A stretch of DNA of 64,000 nt from Modestobacter marinus (GTDB taxonomy: Bacteria > Actinomycetota > Actinomycetes > Mycobacteriales > Geodermatophilaceae): the NCBI RefSeq assembly GCF_019799945.1, contig NZ_JABGCH010000002.1, positions 186,001 to 250,000 on the forward strand, read 5' to 3'. Position numbers and translations under genes: made by a program. Shown here one piece after another: positions 60,829-64,000 of the stretch (position 1 is its first letter; each line of letters starts with the position of its first letter). The notes below the pieces were generated by a model. It saw only the letters and a program-made list of their open reading frames with translations. It was not told the origin of the DNA and ran no database searches.

Positions 60829-60862
60829 CGGGAAGGTCCGTGGAAGGAGCTCCTCCTAGCGT
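60829..60862 (+). promoter_or_regulatory. SARP-like direct-repeat promoter of the PIG-L gene
   Basis: GGAAGG at 60831-60836 and 60842-60847 (11-base period) are followed nine bases later by TAGCGT at 60857-60862. The 18-base word at 60829-60846 is identical to that upstream of the MaoC gene, and the spacing to the -10 element is the same. The start codon lies 34 bases further, with GAGGAGG before it. Confidence 0.75.
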
Positions 60863-60896
60863 CCCGGCAACCGTCGAGGAGCGTCGAGGAGGAACC

Positions 60897-61679
60897 GTGG
60901 ACAAGACCCTGGCGATCCGCCACCTGGGCACCGTGCTGGGCGTGTGGGCCCACCCGGACGACGAGGCCTACCTGTCCGCCGGGCTCATGGCCCTCGCCTG
61001 CAGCGCCGGTCAGCGGGTGGTCGTGGCGACCGCGACCGAGGGCGAGCTGGGCGGCGCCGAGGCGGTGGCGGAGGTGCGGCGGCAGGAGCTGGCGCACAGC
61101 CTGGCCTCGGTCGGCGTCACCGACCACCGGTGGCTGGGGTTCCGGGACGGGCGGTGCGCTCAGGTGGACCCGGCCGTCGGCGCGGCGGCGGTCCGGGCGC
61201 TGATCGACGAGGTCCGCCCGGACACCCTGCTGACCTTCGGGCCGGACGGGCTGACCGGGCATCCCGACCACATCGCCGTCGGGCGCTGGGTGGAGGACGC
61301 CTGGCGCGCGGACGGCTGCCGGGCCCGGCTGCTGCAGGCCACGCTCACCGAGCGGTTCCACCGGCGGTGGGGTGCGCTGTGCGCGCAGACCGGGGTGTGG
61401 ATGCCCGGCGCGGAGCCACCCGCCGTCCCGGAGCACGCGGTGGCGCTGCGGGTCTCCGTCCACGGGCACACCGGGCACCGGAAGCTCGCGGCGCTGCAGG
61501 CGCACACCTCGCAGACGGCGGGGCTGCGCGCGGCGGTCGGCGACGAGACGCTGCTGCGCTGGTGGGCCGAGGAGACGTTCGTCCAGGTGAGCTCCTCGCC
61601 CGCGGCGCTGGCCGCCGAGCTCCAGGCGCGCCTCGCCGCCGGTGAACAGTCGCGACATCTCGTCCAGCTGCTCGGGTGA
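60897..61679 (+). CDS. PIG-L family (GlcNAc-PI de-N-acetylase-like) deacetylase
   Basis: A 260-residue zinc hydrolase. AHPDDE near residue 17 and the second-site GHPDH near 121 are the metal motifs of LmbE/PIG-L enzymes, which deacetylate GlcNAc-linked small molecules such as mycothiol precursors. It starts with GTG after GAGGAGG. The last about 22 residues (from AAELQARLAAGEQ) are antisense to the truncated gene on the other strand, so the C-terminus may be an accidental fusion. Controlled probably by the upstream SARP box. Confidence 0.9.
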   Translation: MDKTLAIRHLGTVLGVWAHPDDEAYLSAGLMALACSAGQRVVVATATEGELGGAEAVAEVRRQELAHSLASVGVTDHRWLGFRDGRCAQVDPAVGAAAVRALIDEVRPDTLLTFGPDGLTGHPDHIAVGRWVEDAWRADGCRARLLQATLTERFHRRWGALCAQTGVWMPGAEPPAVPEHAVALRVSVHGHTGHRKLAALQAHTSQTAGLRAAVGDETLLRWWAEETFVQVSSSPAALAAELQARLAAGEQSRHLVQLLG

Positions 61680-61856
61680 GGCATGGAAGCCGTGCACCGT
61701 CTCGCCGCCGTCGGGTCGCATCAGGGTGTAGTCGTCCGCGTGCCGGACCAGCCCGACGTACCGGCGCACGTCCCCCCGCACGAACGCCGAGGCGGCTTCC
61801 GCGGCGCGGGCGACGAGCCCGGCGACCTCCCCGCCGGTCCCGTTCCCCTCGGCCAT
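61600..61856 (-). pseudogene. 3'-truncated SnoaL/NTF2-like gene
   Basis: From ATG 61856 the frame reads VARAAEAASAFVRGDVRRYV, DDYTLMRPDGG and a FHASPEQLDEMSRLFTGGEARLEL segment, the first half of a DUF4440/SnoaL-like protein of about 150 residues. Past about 61610 the frame stays open but is only the antisense of the PIG-L gene, and the expected second half is missing. A deletion or rearrangement joined it to the PIG-L 3' end. Left boundary approximate. Confidence 0.6.
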
Positions 61857-61879
61857 GCCCGCTCGTCCGGCGGACCGGG

Positions 61880-62071
61880 TCAGAAGCCGTGCGCCTCGTC
61901 GTAGCTCAGGTCGTTGGCCGACCCCGGTTCCGCGCCGGCCGGCGGGCCGCTGGGATGCGGCGCGTCGGCGTGTCGGGCGCTGGGCTGGCCGCCCGCGCCG
62001 CGCTGAGCGACCTCCTCGTGCACCAGGTCGTAGCCGTAGTCCCCCGCGCTTTCCTGGTCCCGCTCCGACAT
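61880..62071 (-). CDS. 63-residue acidic hypothetical protein
   Basis: A short acidic protein from ATG 62071 (GGAG upstream) with two similar ends: DYGYDLVHEEV near the start and DLSYDEAHGF at the end, joined by a Gly/Ala/Pro linker. It is likely unstructured. It is 23 bases ahead of the truncated NTF2-like gene and could have formed an operon with it. Confidence 0.5.
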   Translation of the reverse strand: MSERDQESAGDYGYDLVHEEVAQRGAGGQPSARHADAPHPSGPPAGAEPGSANDLSYDEAHGF

Positions 62072-62183
62072 CCGCACTCCTCGTGTTGCCGGCCCCTGCC
62101 CTGGCGGCGACCTGCCGGGCCGATGTCCGTCCGAGGTTCCTCCGCGGCCCCCGCGCGCCGCAAGGCCCTCCGCGGACGGCGGG

Positions 62184-63236
62184 TCACCGCTGCCCGGGCA
62201 CCTCCGGCCGGGTCGGCTCCACCGGGGGGTCGGGCTGCGGCTCGGCCGGCGCACCGGTCTTCCCGCCGCGATCGGAGAAGTGGACGTGCACGCGCTGGAA
62301 GCCCTTCGCGCTCTGGGCGCGCGCGGCGTCCGCGTACACCCGCTCGTCCCCGCGGGTCAGCTCGACGTCGTCGGTGAAGGGCGCCAGCAGGGAACGGGGG
62401 TGCAGGTGGTCCACCCGGACGGCGTTGATCTCCACGCACAGCACGAGGACGACGGCGGCCAGGTAGATGAAGGCCATCAGTCCCAGGACCAGGGCGAACA
62501 CGGCGTTCACCGCGCTGGCGCTCTGCACCACGCGGGCCACGTAGAGGCCGCCGAAGGACTGCAGCAACTGCCAGGCGACCGCGGCCGCGAGGGCGCCGGG
62601 GGCCACCTGCCGGACGGTCAGCCGGCGGGCGGTCGTGAGGCGGAACCCCAGCACGAACACGCCTGCGTTCACCACCACCGAGGCCGCGATCAGCAGCACG
62701 TCGACCCCGCCGCTGAACACCGTGTTCCCCGTGGCGGCGACGCTGCCGACCACCGACAGCACGGTGCTGCCCACCACGAGCAGGCCGAGGCTGCACAGCA
62801 GCAGGAGGCTGCGGCCGCGGGCCCGGATGGGGTCGGGCCGGCGGTGCCGGGGCACGGACCAGGCGGTGTTCATCGTGTGCTGCAGCGCCTGGCCCAGCCC
62901 GGTTCCGCCGTAGAGGGCCACCAGGGTCCCCAGGACCAGCCCGGTGACGCCGCCCCCGAGCTCCTCGGGCCGGCCCAGCTGCGGCCCGATGACCGGCAGC
63001 TCCCGCAGCGCCGAGTCGAGGACCTGCTGCTGCAGGTCCGGGTTCCCGCGCAGCAGCAGGCCGAGCACCGTGGACAGCAGGAGCAGCAGCGGGAAGAGCG
63101 CCAGGAAGCCGTAGTAGGTGATCAGGGCGGCCAGGAAGTGCCCGTCGTCGTCGAGGAACTTGTAGAGCACCGCGATGGGGAAGCCCGCGCCGGGATGCCG
63201 CCGCTGGTACCGGTCCAGCCGCTCGGTCAGCGTCAC
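62184..63236 (-). CDS. YihY/BrkB-family membrane protein
   Basis: A 350-residue protein with six membrane spans. The YihY signature AALITYYGFLALFPLLLLL near residue 38 and YGGTGLGQALQHTMNTAWSVPRHRRP near 110 are clear. It ends in a polar, proline-rich tail of about 60 residues. The family was formerly called ribonuclease BN and is now regarded as a transporter or envelope protein of unknown function. GTG 63236 follows GAGGTG. Confidence 0.92.
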   Translation of the reverse strand: MTLTERLDRYQRRHPGAGFPIAVLYKFLDDDGHFLAALITYYGFLALFPLLLLLSTVLGLLLRGNPDLQQQVLDSALRELPVIGPQLGRPEELGGGVTGLVLGTLVALYGGTGLGQALQHTMNTAWSVPRHRRPDPIRARGRSLLLLCSLGLLVVGSTVLSVVGSVAATGNTVFSGGVDVLLIAASVVVNAGVFVLGFRLTTARRLTVRQVAPGALAAAVAWQLLQSFGGLYVARVVQSASAVNAVFALVLGLMAFIYLAAVVLVLCVEINAVRVDHLHPRSLLAPFTDDVELTRGDERVYADAARAQSAKGFQRVHVHFSDRGGKTGAPAEPQPDPPVEPTRPEVPGQR

Positions 63237-63326
63237 GTGTCACCTCGGTCCTCTGGGCGTCGGGAGGGCATACCCCGCCGGACGGTGTCCTAGCGGCGGT
63301 CGGTCGGATCCGGCTGGCGCCGCTGC

Positions 63327-63770
63327 TCAGGAGGCCTGCCCGGCTGGGCCGGAAAGGCGGACGGCGCCGACGGCCGCGAGGGTGGAGAGCCAGTCCGCCA
63401 CCATCCAGACGGCGCTGATCCGGCCGCCGGTGAGGGTGAGGACGTCGATGATCCGGACGTCGATCCGCTGCCCGGTCGGCTGCAGCCGGCCGATGGGGAC
63501 GTCGAGGGGACCGACGTGCTGCCCGGCCAGCCGGAACGCGACCGCGACGGAGTCCCCGGCGTCGGCCACCGCCAGCACCTCGCGCTCGGGCCGGTCGAGC
63601 GCCGCCTGCATCGTCCGCGCCCGCGCCACCAGGTCCGCGGCGGTCAGCGGGACCCCGTTGACGGAGACCGGATCGGTGTAGAGCTCCCGGAAGGCGGCAC
63701 CGGCGGTCCCGTCGTCCTCGGGGAGCGGGTCGGTCCACAGCCGCAGCAGGTGCTCGACGTCGAAGGCCAT
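63327..63770 (-). CDS. SnoaL/NTF2-like protein (ester-cyclase-like)
   Basis: A 147-residue alpha+beta-barrel protein: LLRLWTDPLPEDDGTAGAAFRELYTDPVSVNGVPLTAADLV then strands VAVAFRLAGQHVGPL, TGQRIDVRIIDVLTLTGGRISAVWMVADWLS. This is the SnoaL-like polyketide cyclase/NTF2 fold. Conserved-looking Asp and Trp near the end may line the cavity. Ligand unknown. ATG 63770 has GAGGAG upstream. About 200 bases further on, the last gene starts on the other strand. Confidence 0.82.
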   Translation of the reverse strand: MAFDVEHLLRLWTDPLPEDDGTAGAAFRELYTDPVSVNGVPLTAADLVARARTMQAALDRPEREVLAVADAGDSVAVAFRLAGQHVGPLDVPIGRLQPTGQRIDVRIIDVLTLTGGRISAVWMVADWLSTLAAVGAVRLSGPAGQAS

Positions 63771-63968
63771 CGCGTCCTCCTCGGATCCGTCCGGCGGCTC
63801 AGCCGGCCGGGCCGGCGGTCGTGTCGAGCACCCGCACCGTGCCGTCCCAGTTGCGGTCCGGGAGTGCATCGTCGAGTGGCCGAAGGCCGGTGGCAATGGG
63901 TTGGACGCCGGGCCGGGACCCCGGCGGCCGCCGTCCCGGCCGCCGGCGGGCCGTGTGAGAGTGGCCCC

Positions 63969-64000
63969 ATGTACCTGGTCCTGGAGTACGCGCTGGTCGA
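63969..64000 (+). CDS. start of a gene, possibly YciI-like (partial)
   Basis: Only ten codons are visible (MYLVLEYALV), which resemble the beginning of YciI-family proteins. A GAGAGT -10-like element lies seven bases ahead of the ATG, suggesting a leaderless transcript. The gene runs off the right edge, so the call is tentative. Confidence 0.35.
   Translation, partial: MYLVLEYALV

Noticed and set aside
1-64000. CRISPR arrays, tRNA or rRNA genes, insertion sequences, integrase genes or attachment sites
   Set aside because: No regularly spaced repeats, cloverleaf-like segments, transposase motifs or terminal inverted repeats were found by reading both strands.

Overview
The window is very GC-rich DNA (by eye roughly three quarters G+C) with densely packed genes, GTG starts, four-base ATGA/GTGA overlaps and several leaderless-looking promoters with TAnnnT -10 elements. 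Gene content (actinobacterial-style succinate dehydrogenase with one anchor subunit, BTAD/SARP regulators, SEDS-PBP fusion, small RGCVC zinc proteins, DUF5994 and DUF6186-like proteins) points to an actinomycete, most likely Geodermatophilales (Blastococcus/Geodermatophilus/Modestobacter type). The genus is inference. No rRNA, tRNA, CRISPR array or insertion sequence was recognised, and no stretch above about 300 bases lacks a gene.

Layout. 1-4.6 kb: cell-wall module (a fused FtsW/RodA-transpeptidase running off the left edge, preceded by a one-pass membrane protein) and a lone tryptophan 2,3-dioxygenase. 4.6-11.5 kb: sugar/glycoside uptake and catabolism (ROK regulator, two permeases, binding protein; divergently a sugar isomerase-like TIM barrel and a GH63-like glycosidase) around a shared control region with a long inverted repeat. 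11.5-13.6 kb: SGNH hydrolase, CPBP protease, two small membrane proteins. 13.8-20.1 kb: an AfsR-like regulator broken by one missing base, two FAD enzymes and a DsbA-like protein. 20.3-24.4 kb: small proteins, SodC, GpsA, phosphofructokinase. 24.6-32.9 kb: an unusual cluster joining pyrimidine/pterin chemistry (GTP cyclohydrolase II-RibD fusion, PTPS homologue, BchC-like dehydrogenase, FkbM methyltransferase) to membrane chemistry (CDP-alcohol phosphatidyltransferase, GT4 glycosyltransferase, flippase-like protein, LTA-synthase-like phosphotransferase). This is the best candidate for an undescribed system. 33-35.9 kb: epoxide hydrolase, TSUP transporter, a LysE remnant and small proteins. 36-40.4 kb: succinate dehydrogenase operon plus a DUF6625-like gene. 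40.5-43.5 kb: metNIQ methionine transporter behind a compact S-box-like SAM aptamer that abuts a cysteine-containing leader peptide. 43.5-49.8 kb: cold-shock protein, PEP-synthase/rifampin-phosphotransferase-like enzyme, universal stress protein and small proteins. 50-57.4 kb: TPP enzyme with a cyclase, membrane protein, P450, a large conserved protein of unknown function, VOC and MaoC proteins. 57.6-64 kb: a BTAD regulator flanked by two promoters with an identical 18-base SARP-like box, a PIG-L deacetylase, a truncated gene, a YihY/BrkB protein and an NTF2-like protein.

How parts work together. The ROK regulator probably controls both arms of the glycoside locus. SAM and cysteine/translation status probably jointly control metNIQ. 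The BTAD regulator probably controls the MaoC-VOC operon and the PIG-L gene on its two sides. Function assignments rest on motifs read by eye; no database search was possible.
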